Positions 37,917 to 51,831 of a stretch of 64,000 nt of DNA are shown here, one piece after another. Position 1 is the stretch's first letter; the number at the start of each line of letters is the position of its first letter. A program made the position numbers and the translations under genes. This DNA is from Litomosoides sigmodontis (Eukaryota > Nematoda > Chromadorea > Rhabditida > Onchocercidae): NCBI GenBank assembly GCA_963070105.1, contig OY718804.1:10555817-10619816 (forward strand), given 5' to 3'. The notes under the pieces were generated by a model. The model was not told the origin of the DNA and searched no databases. It worked only from the letters and a program-made list of their open reading frames with translations.

Positions 37917-40900
37917 TTAAATGATAATTGTGTTAGCAACGATGATGCATTCTGTTTGAATCAACATTTTGGCAATCACACGACGAACTCATCCTTTATC
38001 ATGCCGATCACCTTTACCCTTTTCCATCATCCGTTAACTCATCTCCTTTCTTGCCGATATTTTGCTCCTCGCTACCGGCACCCATCACTCATTGCAATCA
38101 AAACTCACCCGCACAACCATATCTACGTTTACTGATCACATTTTCCGATTACTGATGTATATTACTGCTATTGCTATCACTCCTCACTATCACTATAATT
38201 ATCACTACTGCTAATGAACAGACAATGCAGCAGCAAATACCCAAATACCACTACTGCTGCTACCGCTGTTACTATTTATTGATTCATGAGATGGCACTGT
38301 AATTGGTAAAGTTAAAAAGTTGAAATTTGATGAAAATTTTAACTTAGCAACCTACCATCACTACTATTACTGTATTATCGTTTCATGCCAAAAAATAGCA
38401 TTAGCTGCAATTACAGTTGGAAATAATTGCAATATGATGAGCAGTATAGTTGTAATAACTGTAGCAGCAGTAATCCTTCCCTAGGATACTGTAATTATCA
38501 AGTGGAAATTGTTGAATTTTTAAATGCTCCCAAACTATCACGCAAACATTTTAAATCATTAAATTTTTGTTATTAGTCTGCTGTTAATAAATTGAAAATT
38601 ACTAAAATTTTTGGTTTAATTTCTATGAATTATTTCGTAAAGAGAAGGCTGAATTGAATTTTGCATAGTAATTCTTTTTCTCTTCTTTCTTATTTGAATT
38701 TATCTGTCGTCAAACTGGTTAGCTAATTCTTTTTATGAATTCTAAGCCTGCCGGTAGAAAAGACAGGTTTACGCAACAATTAATTAATTAACACCTTTGT
38801 TAAAACAAACGTACTGCCTAATTTAAGAAATTTTTAGGGACAGTTTACGGGGAAAGTTATGTTGGTTGAAATATTTGCAATTATTAAAAATAGGTGAACC
38901 AAGATTAGTAGTAAAAGAAACATGAAGGTAAAAAACTGGAAGGAGATAGAGCTAGTAAAAAGATGGATGAATGAAGTTACTTTCAAGCTTTTTTTTATTC
39001 CATTCTGTAACTCGTAAGCAATCACGATGATATCTAAAACGAAGCGATTGATTTCTAAAACTTTAATTTTATTTGTTTGCCTTTAAATTTAGTTTAACCG
39101 ATGGGTAGATAGCACATAATTCGCTTTACTCGCTTTCCCATTCTGTTTTAGTTCAACTTCACGAGTCCATATTTGTGCCTATAGCGCCATGGTTTGGAAA
39201 ATCAGAGTTGAAATAAAGTTAATCAATTTGTAATTTTGACGCAAAATCTCAAAGTTCAGAAAAGCTAGCCAATTAAAAAAACATGAAGAGGAAAGTTTTG
39301 ATATAATTTTAAATTAAAAAAAGTTCACCATCCTCTCACAGTGATGAGGAGGACTGTGGTGAAGTGCGCCAGGCCGGATCGGATGTGAGGACCGATCGGA
39401 TGTTGAAATCCTCCGATAGGAGAAGATTTGGCAGGATCATACAACGATATAAATTAGCATAACAGTGTAAGCTGTAGCACAATGAATTGTCCAAGCAACA
39501 AAAAAGGTCACATTCAACGTTCGCCTTCGCAGGAAAATTCTGCTGCAACACAAAATTCCTTCATGTCCTAATAGGTCAGTTTTCAGAAAATAAAGCGTAA
39601 TATGTGCGCACTGACGCTATGACCATGTGGCAAAGGTCAGAGGTCGTGGAAATCTATCAAGTTGGGCAAGTTGGTGTTGTAAATCAAATTCTTCAAGTGT
39701 GTTGTGTGTATGTATGTTGGTGACCGATGGGGTTTATGGCCGATATCTCCTGAGAATAGAAGGAACTATCACTACTCAAGCCATTTGTTCCGTCGTGTTA
39801 CATGACAATCAATAAAATGAAATTTGTTCAACTTAAATGTAATATAATAATTCCTTTCTTATTTCATTTATTAATTATTGCATTATTTTTCAACTTTAAA
39901 TTTCTTTAATTTCATTCTATGCACTTATATTAAACTCATATCTGATGCTTAAATACTCGTCATTTCCTCCTGAAAGCATACGATTAGTCTTGCACGTTTT
40001 GAAAGCCATCATTTTTAACTTCTTATCGATGAGTGCATTTCTGTTACATTGCCATTTAAATGGATTTAAAATGCAAATTGTACGATTTACAAATTTACTT
40101 CGTAAAATTCGATTTAAATTGTCTGATCTTATAAAATGCAAAAAGCATGTGTTGTTGGGAAGTGCTGGAATTTCACTTGTGGATTGCTTCTTCATACTTT
40201 TCTTTTCCATTTTCCCTTTCTTCTTTTCGATTGATTTAAAAGTTTAATTCGAACTAAAGGAAGTTGCAATTTGTATGAGAGATGAAGTGGAAGTTGACAC
40301 TTTACTAACTTTTCATATAATGAAAATGATTCACACCACTCGTCATCCCAACCATTTACTGGCTGAAGGATTTATACTGCAATTTTCACTGGTTATTGTA
40401 AGCTTGTAATTCCTTTGTAGCAAATTGCCGACAAAGGTGCCGCGGAAGGATAAATATTGAGACATTTAGATGAGAATCTGACTGAAACGCTAAACATCCT
40501 TGACGGATTGAAGAAAATGGCTGAACCAGGAAGCGGTTGGGAAAAGGGAGCATGCAGCAAAATGCTGAAATATTAGTTTGAGTGATAATGAAAGTTATGT
40601 CCTGAAATGAGGGGCTCACCTGTTTATGAGGTTAACTTTACCTGCCTGAAATTTTAGGATACTGTCAGAATGCGTTGGGACGATAAATTGTTTGAAACAA
40701 ATTAGGCATAATGGAGAGAAAAATTCGTTAAATTTTATTTTAAGATATCCTTGCATAAAATTAATTTTGCTGAAAATAAAAACAAATGCAAAGAAAGAGG
40801 GAAAAATCGTAACTGATGTTTGTTATATCATTTTCTGCACAGTTAATTTCAAATTTGCATATGCTTTAAGCTTTTACTTTCATAGCAAACAAAATAAATT

Positions 40901-43900
40901 GATTTCTAACATGGCGATCATTTTGGAATAAATCAAAAGAAAAATTGCTTATGGTACTTATAACAATTAACAAGGATTTACGATTTAATAAAAGGAGTGA
41001 GTAATTGCTGAGCGTAAATTTCATATACCAAAATTTGGATTATTCCAATTTTTAATATTTCAATAAGAGTTAAAGTGGAATAAATAATAAAGGAATGGAA
41101 GCAACAACAAATGGTAGTTCCTAAGAGGATTAAGAGAATACCAAAAAGAACTATTTATCGGATTATCTGATATGCGATGAATGATTGTTATCCAATCTGA
41201 TCCACTCCGATCCAGTCGTCTACAAAATGCTCCAATTTACACAATTATAGGTTGAGGGATAGTTGAGTTATCAGAGGTGAGATGATGGAAAGGGAGAAGG
41301 AAAGGAATCGAGCAGGAATTTTTTCCCATTTCAAACAAATTCCGATTTACAGTGATTGCAACATAATATTAGTAATAACTAAATAGTAATAATAATAGCA
41401 GCTTTAACATATAAAAATAGTAATTTCGTCAAGAAGTTGAAGAACACGTTATGCAAATTAATGCTAATTATGTTTTACAATGAAAGATCAGAATTATTTT
41501 TGCATTTTATACATTTCCAATTGTGTGGTTGCATTGTGATGGTCACTTCATAATTGAAATGCAAATGAAACACACAAGTAAGTTATAAGAAGCGATCGTT
41601 GATAATTCTACATGTCGCAAGGACATGTTGCAATATGCAAATTAAATATGTCGCCCAAATGGGGATGAAGTGCAAGAAAAGATAGGAGATTTGGAGAGAG
41701 GTAAGAGATAGCAGGTGCTTACAGATATTTCTGATAATACAACATAATTGGATTAGAGCTTTTGCTACTACTTCCAGCAACATTTAATCCTTCCCAGAGG
41801 AAATATTTTTGATGTATGCCGCCGTCTTTTCTTTGATGATTTAATTGTTTTCGTAGCAAGATGGTGGAAATTTACAAAGATTGACAGGTTTGATATGAGT
41901 GGTGTACCTTGTGCGTGTGTGCGTGTGTGTCTGTCCGTCTGTCCGTCTCGTAAGATGACGTGATTTCATAGCAAAATGCTAGGGTCACTCATTCAAGCTC
42001 TAATCATTCCATTTGCAATTTGCATACACTCCACCACACTCCCTCATTCATCCGATCAAAAATCAAACTGATAATTTTGCAACAGCTAGAATACTGTAAA
42101 GCATAACTTTTAGTCATTCAGGCTTCCTCATTTAATACAAAAACTCTTCCATGCATCAAACATCCAGTGAGAAACGCAATTTGATCGTAACATTTGGGAC
42201 AATTTTTAATTTCCTGAATTAAATCAATCTCATCAAAATAACAATTTTTACTTTATTTATTCTACTAGTCAGTTAAATTCTATCAATCAATCGATATCGT
42301 ACATCGCAACAATGTTCACTGAGGAAAATATACAAAAACAGGATTTGAAGTAAAAATTTTACATGAAAACAGATGCGGGCATGATCGAACAAAATGTAAC
42401 AATGCAATGCATGACTAGACAAGCATTTTGCAATAAATTCAAATCGCTTTTTTTTTCTCTCTTTCTCTCTCCCTCTTTTTTGCTAATATACGTGAAAAGT
42501 CTCTTCTTGAGCTTTTCGTTTTATTTTTGTTTACAGCAAAGGATCAACTGAAGGCACTGATAAGTGATAAAAGAGATAATGCTGATAACGTGATGTATGA
42601 TAATTGTTTCACTTTTAAACGTAACAATGTAAACATTAATATTATTTTCAGCGCACAATCCTCTTAATTATTTTCTCATCGTTCAGTGCTGTGAAAATTT
42701 TCAAATTCGATAGCTGAGATACTGCGAAAGAAAAAAATTCTCCTTAAACGACAGATAATATCAGTAAGCAGTTGTTTGTACGTACAGTATCGCTTGGGTA
42801 TCCTTGCGATAACATCATTTGCCAAAACTTTTTCCGCTCTCTCATTCTTCTTCACATTCAGTACGATGGAATAATTAAAAGGCTTTTTTTTTTGTTCAAA
42901 ATTTCTTCATTCCAAATCAATCAACTAATGCGTGGGAGGAAGGTGGCGGAAAGGGGTGACATTGGAATGTAATGAATTTTAACGATGAAAGATTATCCAA
43001 ATTTTGGATTAAATTCTCCAAAAATCAATTATCTCGAAAAGTCCGTACTGTTCCAACTTGTTGATTTATCGTTGAATTTGATTTGCACCTGTTGCTATCA
43101 ATTAAATTACAATGATAACAACGAATTTTTGACATTTCCCACTTCAAACAGATTAACCGTCAAGTGATTGCTTCAACAGGTCACCTGCGGTATTTCATTA
43201 TCGATCGCTTTTTCTGGCACCCAAAATTCATCTTCGTCAACTTCACTTTCGTCAAGAATTGCCAGAATTTTGCAGCTTATCACTTCTCATTCATTTCACT
43301 TCCTCCTTTCATCATTCCGCTGCATCACCGCAAGATGAAAAGTAATCTTGCTAATTTTAGTGTTTATTTTGAAACAACGCACACAATTAATTGAAAATTT
43401 TCATAGCAAAACCAATCTAATCACTGGAAGTAATTAAAAAAAGCATTTTTTTATTAATTTATACCTCAAAAAATTTTCAACATAAACTTAGAGTTTGCAG
43501 TGAAATTTATCAAATTTTCATTAAATCATGAAATTTAGCGATCAGACAGAAAATATCATTTTTGCATTTTCAGTGCGCTCTCAATTTTATGAAGACGATT
43601 TATCAAATTTTAATTTAATATAACTTAGCCAATACAATTAATCATTTGCAGTATTGAGGAAGAAATGTTGGATAAAATTTAAAAATTGAGATGTTTGTTC
43701 TTGGACAGCGTTTAATTTGATGTTTCGAGTCCCTGAAATCGGGAGCGGGACAATTCCGCTTAGTTCCAAAACGGCTGAAGAAGGGAAATGATCCATGCAT
43801 TCCAATACGCTTTTCGTTTACTTAAAATATAAATTGAAATGTTGATAATTCAGTAAAGTTTGCAGTAGAAGATGAACTCTGTAAAGAATGTTGAAGGATT

Positions 43901-45983
43901 TGTTAATGGCTGAAAGAGACTTCACTAAGGGAAGTAACATTTGGTCGTCGGAAAGTTACGGGGAAAGGGAAGGGGAGAGGAGAAGAGAGGTCTCGGGCAA
44001 ATGATTTATGAGGCACCAATTGCTGCAAACATTTCCTGGCCTCCTCCCCAAAGTTCCTGTTCTTCCGTCTGTTCAAATGCCGCTCAACTGCTCAACTCTC
44101 ATAATTCAACTTTAAAAAGCTCTTTTTCCCCTTTCCTCTTTCTTCTCTCCCTACTCCCTTTATCTCTCTCTCTCTCCTCTTCATTCCCTCCTGCTCTTCA
44201 ACTATATCGAAATGTATTCGTTAAACATCACATGTGATGCTTTTTGTTTTAAAACTTCTGAAATTGAATAAAATGCACTGAATTTTGCTGACATACATAT
44301 TGATGTCAAAGTTTAATATAAAATTTACTAAATTAATAAATTTGTAATTAATTAAATTGAAAAATTCAAAAAAAGTACAAAGGAAACTTTTTGTGAATTC
44401 CTTGGAATACTGTGTTTATGAGAAATTTCACTTAAATGTTTTCCTCATTTATTACATCTTAGCTCTCGTCCAGCAGTGAAATTAAAATTAGAATTAAAAG
44501 TGATTAATTTTAGAAGATACAACTGACTTTTTCCTCTTTGCTTTTAAACTTTGATCATTTCTTCTCCAATTTAAATTATTCATCTGTTTAGAGATTTAAT
44601 TTTTGATTTGATTGAGGCTCAGTTGAAGTTGACAAATGGCATTTGAGAGGAGAGGCTTAAATGAGGTCCGTTCGTAAAACCACTTCGATAATTATTGAAA
44701 TAAAATCAAAAATTGACTCGATGGCCAACAGCTAGCAGACAAGAACCAAAGAAATAAAAACAAGAAATTAAAAAAAAACTGATTTTTTTTGTTGTTAAAA
44801 ATGTCTTCTCATTTCATTCCGTTATTCGTCAATTTCCTGCCGAAATAAATATCAGTAAAGGCAGAGGAAAAGAAACAACTGAGTGATAATTTTGTGAACA
44901 ACGAAATAAATTATCATTTTCTGTGAAGTTCTTCCCAATTAGAAAAGAGCCCAAGGCAATGTGAAATTAATTTTATTTCATTTCATTAGCACCAGCTAAT
45001 TACCATTCACTAATCATTCTATCATAATTTTCAATCTTTTGCAGAAAATTTTGCAAGTATCAGCGAGTGAAAAACACATTTCAATTAATTTGCAATTTCT
45101 ATTTGCGCATTATTTCAAACGAAAGGAACTTTATTTTTATTTCGTTACATCGGCTTTTTTTTGACATCAAAAAAAATGATGAAAATTGAAATCTATGAGC
45201 ATTTTGATAAAGCGGACTAGAAGAGATGAAATGATAAATGCCTGATAAGCAATTAGAATGAAATCAAACTGCAAATAAGTAATTGACGAAACGAAGCACT
45301 CATTTGCCCGTTGACAAAATCCGGAGGATTTCATTGCATAATAATGTAACATTTTGCAGTTATCAGTTGTACTTCGGTGATAACGGGAAGGGCGATCGAT
45401 GAAATGATTGATCAAAGTTCGACAGATTCTTTTCAATTACTTTGAAATTTCAAAAAATTCAGGAAGTGTTCGGGAGGGCTTGGAACTTGCTAACACTTTC
45501 AACTTATGAATTTTACTTTACAAAACAGTTGTAATTATTAAATTAAAGGAGAACAAAAAAACAACCAATTATGAAACAGAGGTAGAGTAATCAAAGGAAT
45601 TTCATTTGCTTAATATATTTTTCAGGAACAGCGCATAATCAAATGAATGAATTGTACATCATACTATGAAATTGATCATATAAAGTCATATCATAGCAAT
45701 TGGAATTAAATATTCAAATTGTTGCAATTCAAGTTAATTATAAGTCGTTTTAACATATTCAATTCCTTCTATGTACAGCAACGTAATAATTTTATAGTAA
45801 AGATCGTAAAGACGTAAAATCAAACTTATATTTAAACTACCACATTTTAAACAAAGGGAGGAGAAATAATCTTTCGGTGGAAAAAAACCCGAATTGAAAT
45901 TAATTGCTGAACGGTTTTAGTGGGGCAATAATGAACAATGAAATGATTAGTTAAAATGTAATTAGTAAAGAAGTCAATTTGCT

Positions 45984-48900
45984 TCAGAGTGATGTATAGG
46001 AAGATGCCCCATTAGCTACTTCATTAATTATTGTTCCAACCAGTGCTACCTTCTCTTCTTCATTCCCATTCGCTTCATCCTCCTTCTTCTTCATCACATT
46101 AGCGCCGTTGGCGCAATCATCTCCATCGTTAAGATTTTCTTCATCACTTTTAATCTGATTGCCAATGCAATCGGCATGTGAGAAAACCTTTGGCGATGAT
46201 GATGATGATAACGGTGACGATGACGACGACGATGATGGTAATGATGCAACTCGTACGCCACTGCCGTCACTATTACTACTGTTGCGTAAATCACTGTGGA
46301 AATTTGTAGGAGCTGTGGCGGTGGCGGTAGCGCAATTAGTTGTTGTAGTGGAAGTGGTGGTAGTAGCGAATTTCATAGCTTTGTTTGGCGGAACAGCAGC
46401 GAGCCGTTGCTTCTTCTCCTTCATTCGTCTGTTCTGAAACCATATTTTAATTTGCCGATCGGTAAGCGCTAATAGCGTGGCAAGCTCATTTCGTCGCTGC
46501 TTGTTCAGGTAGCGATTGGTGCGGAACTCCTTTTCCAGTTCTACAACTTGCGGCGTGCTATACGATGTACGACCTGAAATACAAGCTGCGTGTTTCTTTC
46601 CTTCTTCCTTTTCCTTCAAATTATTTCCATCAACGTTCACATAGCTAGGAGGGAACAATCAGTTACTTTGGATACGCTCATTTATGCAACTAACATTATT
46701 AACTCTCTCAATTCATCCTAACATTTAAACATTAGCACGTGTCTTTCTCTACTAATAATGTATTTTAAAAATTCAATAAGTACATATTCGATGTGATTTT
46801 CAGTATGTGAATTCATCGACAACTACGCAAAGTAACTTTAAAGAATAAAATTATGCAAAAGTAGAATTAAAAAGTATTCGCGAGCTTGTAGCTAACTGAG
46901 AAGACTTCCGAAGGTAGGAAAAAGGTGCCGCATCATTCATCCTTGCGCAGGTAGTAGTGATATGCTTCCAGTTGTAAAAGCGATTCATCATTATTAGAAT
47001 TGATAGTAGAAGGATGATGAATGCTTGGGAAATCAATTTGAAAAGAAAAGAGTTAAAAAAAAGGCGATGGAAAAGGAATGAATTGATTTTATCATCCATT
47101 GCGTTAATTTATTTTAATTAATTTTTTTTCAAAAAATTTTTCTTGCACTATAAATTAAATTGTAGTTAACTAAAAATTTCAAAGACAAAAGAAATATTGT
47201 GAATATTTAAAGAAGCTAATTTAAATGAATATTATTTCTGCGTCCATTTTGCTCTCCCTCTTCTCTCTTTCTCTCTCTCTCTCTCTCTCTGTTTTTCACT
47301 TTTTCATTCGTTTTTCATTGGAGAAATAAAAGCGTTTAAGCTATTCATGCAATGTCTAATCATCCATCGAAATTCCACGCTTACATTATTGTCTATGTGT
47401 TTTGGTTTCAAATAAATTGTATTATAACCAAAAAAATAGAAATAAATTTCCGAATAAAAAAAACAAATCAATAATTTTCACAATCTTTCATTTTTTTTGA
47501 AAAATTTTCAAATCTATAATTTTTTTTTAAATAGGAAATTTTTTTTCACTTCGATTCTTTTCCATTGCTCGCAAAATGTAAGACAATTTGAGGAATTTTT
47601 GCAAATCATGTCATCTATGCTGAAATAACACAAATTTTACAAAAATTTCCAAAACATTTCTTCCTTCCAGCGAATTGTGCTTTCTTTCTATTCCAAAAAG
47701 TTAACACGAATGAATTGAAAGGTTGCAAGAAGTGAAAATATAAAATTTTTATGATCGATCATCTCCCTTTAAGTTCCAAAAAAAAGAAACGAACTGCCCA
47801 TGAATTCCTTCCTTACTTTACAATTGCCCCACACCCACCCGTTTAGTTTATTCATTAACAGAAATTCCTGTAGACTTCAACACTTCCAAGCGTTAATTAA
47901 TTTATTACTGTTATGTTTACAGTTATCATTGGTTCGTTGCATACACATTAATCAGCAACCGTAGTTATTGTTATTAACAGTACCGGAAGTGTGGAATGAA
48001 ATTTTTAACTTCGTAGAAGTAGCGAGAAAGAGTAATTATAATAGCTAACAGAGGGGAAGAAAGTGATCGTGTTGCATTTTCCATATTTAATTCTTTAATT
48101 TCAATATTAGAAATTAAGAAATAGTGCAGAGAGAGAGAGGAGCGAGAGAGGAAGAGAGAGAAGAATGGAAATAGAAAGTGAACAAATGAAATGATAAGTT
48201 ATTAAACAACATATCTTAGTTATACAATCAACTAAATGTTCCAAAGTAGCTTTGCTTTCACATAACTGTTATTTCAAGGTAACGGTCGAAGGTTAGCCAC
48301 TTAACAGTGTGATAATTTAAAATTTTTGCTACAATCTATCGCTTTAGGCGCTTCCTTAACTGCAAAACTCGTATCAGTCAACGACCATTTTTTCAAATAA
48401 ATTGCGCAACCATCCCACTCTGCTCATATCCGATTGAGAAGTCAGTGAGAGATTAATCATCGAGATTGTTTGTACAAGCAAACTTCTATGAAAATAACTT
48501 TCATAGGCACCGCTACTCCTTGTACACATGCATCTTTGTACACACGCACACACACACAGCACAATGTAAATAATCAGAAACATATTGGTAGTGTGATTTC
48601 GGGAATTTGTAGCGAAGATCTTCCATTAATTAATTTTCCATTACAGAAGGGACGGATGAAAGCGCTTTTTACGATTTCAATTATTTTGCCTTTGTTGCTA
48701 TGAATGAATCGCTTTTGTAAAATTTAAAATATTAGCAACCAAATTGAGCTACTGGAAGATGCAATCCATGAATTGTTTGAATTCACTCGTTATATTGCAG
48801 TGATTAATTCTAATTTATTAATCAACCCAAATTAATGGAACTGAGCGAAGGTGCCGGTTGTGCCGTCGGTCTCATTCAAAAGTTTTGCAGTTCCCTTAAT

Positions 48901-49808
48901 TGCTATAATTAAGTAGTTATCATTCTATAATAAATATTTGTACGGATATCCTTCTGCACTACTATCATCTACAACAAATCTATGAATGTCGAGTACTAAA
49001 TTAGCAGACACTACGAGCCTATTTATACCTCTATAACTATCCATATTTTTATAATTTTTTAAATTTTAATGGCAAAAAATGATTGATTTGAATGATTTAT
49101 TGCAGTATATTGTTTTGCTCCGTCGTTTTCCTTCTCAAATGCTTATGTCTAATAGAATCTTTAGTTATCACTGCACTATTAATCCGTTATCAGTTATCAG
49201 TTGATAACAAATTTTCATAATAAGCAAGAAATAATATTTGCAATAAAAGAAATCATATAAAAATGATAATTTATTGCAATTGATCTCTGTAGGTCAGAAA
49301 ATTTTACAAATTCCAAAATCACATAAATGTTACCTGTCTGCGATGTGATTACGGTATCCGTTGTAGGTTTACTAGTTTGCTGAAAATGACGTGATTGCTG
49401 ACGAGTCTTTTCACGTTCCAACATCCACGCATATTTCGGTCTGTGAAGAGTGCTAATCCGATTCCCTCTTCCGTAACCGTTGCTATTACAATTTATTGTT
49501 GTAGCAGTAGTGGCTATAGAGGAGCAATTACTCGGTATGGTACCGTTCAAGAACAAATGGGCATAATCGGAAGTAGACGGAATGGGTGCACAATAATGTG
49601 GATAATATATTTGAGTTGTCTGACGGTGGTCGTCCGTATTCGGTGGCAGTTGCTGATAGTATTTGCCAGATTCATAGGTACCGTAAAATCCGTTGAATGA
49701 GTAAGTACCATAGGTGGTATCATAGGCGGAAGAGTTCACGTAAGATGGATAGGAGTAGGAAGAGGATGATGAAGAAGCAAATTCACCGCTATTATAACCA
49801 TTCTCCAT
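45984..49808 (-). CDS. hox-3: Hox3-like homeodomain protein
   Basis: Hox transcription factor of 354 residues in two exons, 49808-49334 and 46573-45984. The join ACAG|GTCGT is in phase and restores T-G-R at the homeodomain start. A degenerate hexapeptide, [10 protein letters not shown] (YAWM at residues 126-129), precedes the homeodomain (about 156-215): [68 protein letters not shown] and ALLxLT-RQIKIW-type residues match Hox3 best, and its place directly 5' of Hox1 on the same strand fits Hox3. KQRRNELA and TDRQIKIW also resemble egl-5/Abd-B-group sequences, the chief alternative. The N-terminus is Ser/Tyr-rich; the C-terminal ~140 residues are low-complexity Thr, Ser and acidic. C. elegans lacks Hox3. 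Confidence is high for a Hox gene, moderate for the group. Confidence 0.88.
46574..49333 (-). other. 2.8 kb intron of the Hox3-like gene
   Basis: The donor ACAG|GTAACA and acceptor TATTTCAG|GTCGT flank it, just N-terminal to the homeodomain. It contains a (CT)n run at 47271-47290 and a GA-rich stretch near 48128-48165. No coding sequence recognised. Confidence 0.75.
47271..47290 (+). repeat. (CT)n microsatellite in Hox3-like intron
   Basis: Ten CT units within a longer pyrimidine tract in the intron of the Hox3-like gene. Confidence 0.85.
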
Positions 49809-50913
49809 CGTACATTCTAATCAGCTATGATCTGTCAAGAAGGAGTAGCAGCAGCAGCAGTAGGAGGAAAGTGGTGCTAGAAGTTGGTGAAGGAGGTAGG
49901 GAGGAGAAGCGAAGATGTGAAGCTGCTCTTCCTTCTCCCATCAATCCCGTCCTGCCTCCGTGCTTCTTCATCTTAGCTAAGCGATCTAAGCCTAGCATGA
50001 GTGATATGAATTAGTGATTAGTGATTGGAGGAAGAGAGAGGACGGAAGGGATTGGTTACTTTCTCTGTCATTTGTTCAATGAAGTGAGGAAGCAATGATG
50101 CATGAATATCACACTGACTAAATCATTTACAGCAATTTCAATCCACTAATTCCACTCTTTTGATGAATTGCTTGGGTACTCGAACGAATGATTCATTTCT
50201 TCGAAATTTACATATTCAAACGATGCAGCGAGCATTAAAAAAAATTTTCCCCTAATGCTTGCGTGTCACTCTGATATTCTTCAAGCGTTCACTGTTTATT
50301 GAAGTCATTTTGAGTGGGAAAGTATAATTTTGGCTGAAACAAACAAAATCAAATTTTCCATTCTGCTCACAAAGCCTAAGCAAACTGAAACTGTAGCTTT
50401 AACACGCAAAATTGAGAAGAGAAGAAAAGATAACGAAAAGTTGAGAGGAAATGATCGGCAGCAGGTGTATTATCACTCGGCTAAAATTTCAAGCCTTCTT
50501 TTTTGTGATATCTCTTATCACACAATTGCTGATTTTAAACTGAATGTGATAAGCAGTGACAGAGTTAAACGAGACCACCCGACAATATCAGTTCTTCTAC
50601 TGGACGATAACATCCTACCACTAACTTATCACTGACCAATCGGACGCTATCGAATAGGTAGGCAAAGGGATGAGAGAGAGCAAGTGTTGCTGATAAATAT
50701 TTTTAATTACATAATCGATTAGAAACTTTCCATATTTCAATCACAAAAAAAATTGACGTTTTTCCACTTATGGCATTATTGTCGTCCGAAATCATTTTCA
50801 GTGATAACACTGACAAAGCGCAGCGCAGCGCACTATCCATGCATTTCATTCACTTCAGGCGATGATTTCTAGGCCATTCGCATCCAATCTTTCACAACCA
50901 AACACTTCACAAG

Positions 50914-50959
50914 TCTCTCTCTCTCTCCCTCTCTCCCTCTCTCTCTCTCTCTCTCTCTG
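50914..50959 (+). repeat. (CT)n microsatellite
   Basis: A CT run with two CCT interruptions, about 1.1 kb upstream of the Hox3-like start. Confidence 0.9.
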
Positions 50960-51272
50960 TTTGTACAAGAGTTTTTGGAGCAACGCCATGTAGACCCCTT
51001 CCCACCCCCACTCCCTCCCCTACACCCCGTTTAAACATATATTTATGTATGTACACACACACATTTATATGTTTATTCATTTTTCATACAAATTGATGTT
51101 GGACAGACACGCACACACACACGCACGCACGCACACACACACGTGTACATATAGATAGATACATACCGATACGGATACATGTACACCAGGCATCGCTATC
51201 AACATCGGTCGGCATTGTTGAACGATACCCTGCCGTACCCGTGTGTATGGGCCGTATCGCTCCACTGATCAA

Positions 51273-51273
<1 letters not shown>

Positions 51274-51308
<35 letters not shown>
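51274..51308 (+). repeat. (TG)n microsatellite
   Basis: About seventeen TG units, 520 bases before the mir-993 hairpin. It is complementary to the (AC)n run at 52070-52121. Confidence 0.95.
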
Positions 51309-51311
<3 letters not shown>

Positions 51312-51831
51312 TTTCATTGCTCTCATCTTTGGTGATACCTATCTTATTAGCTTGCTTGCCCCTTCGAACCACCTCGTTAGACTGACCGGTGATGAGTTTG
51401 GTTGGCTATTAGTAACAGTCAGCACAAGTATTGCATGATCATTCTTTCATCCTATCCGAAAGTAATTTACTCGCACAAACAATCCTCCCTCCTGTGCAGT
51501 TCAATTCATGAGATACCGTAATTCCGGAGCAGTTAATTTCATGAGATTTATTAAATGCACAAAAAAAAGGAAATCAGTAGTATTTGCAGTCATATTATTG
51601 TGTACTGTTAAGAATATGGCTACCGTATGCGAAGAATTTTCCCGGTTTTTATGTGACTTAAAATTTCCTGAAGAAGGAAGAGTGAGGATAAAACTGCAAA
51701 ATTTATACTTATGTGCAAATTTCATGTAATGAATAATTTTCAGGTCTTTTTTGCCTTCGTACCCTAAAATGATCGGTGGACGCACGAAGAGGAAGTAATT
51801 AGCACGTGTTGTGGAAGAAGTACGTCATTTT

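Larger units (their letters stand above)
34054..45983. other. Gene-poor interval between ceh-13 and the Hox3-like gene
   Basis: Nearly 12 kb upstream of ceh-13 and downstream of the next Hox gene, with no recognisable gene on either strand. It holds a CTG run (34600-34623), a long (AC)n run (35199-35242), a pure purine tract (37841-37916) and many TTAATTAA-type AT-rich words. Likely content is ceh-13 regulatory DNA, by position only. Confidence 0.6.
49809..51831. promoter_or_regulatory. Interval between the Hox3-like gene and mir-993
   Basis: About 2 kb that must contain the Hox3-like promoter on the minus strand and probably the start of the rightward mir-993 transcript. It holds CT-rich (50914-50959), AC-rich (51051-51146) and (TG)n (51274-51308) repeats. 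No TATA box or factor site is claimed. Confidence 0.5.

Noticed and set aside
42960..42985. miR-1-like seed (GGAATGT)
   Set aside because: The match to miR-1 stops after the seed (TGGAATGTAATG) and no pairing arm is visible nearby.
46159..46437. Plus-strand acidic ORF rich in Asp
   Set aside because: Antisense to the Ser-rich C-terminal exon of the Hox3-like gene; the GAT repeats explain it.
45984..49808. Assignment of the second Hox gene as lin-39 or mab-5
   Set aside because: It lacks the Dfd/Antp-type FHFN and LTRxRR residues of those groups, and its position next to Hox1 fits Hox3 better.
51084..51326. Thr/His-rich ORFs over the AC and TG repeats
   Set aside because: Microsatellite translations with no coding signal.
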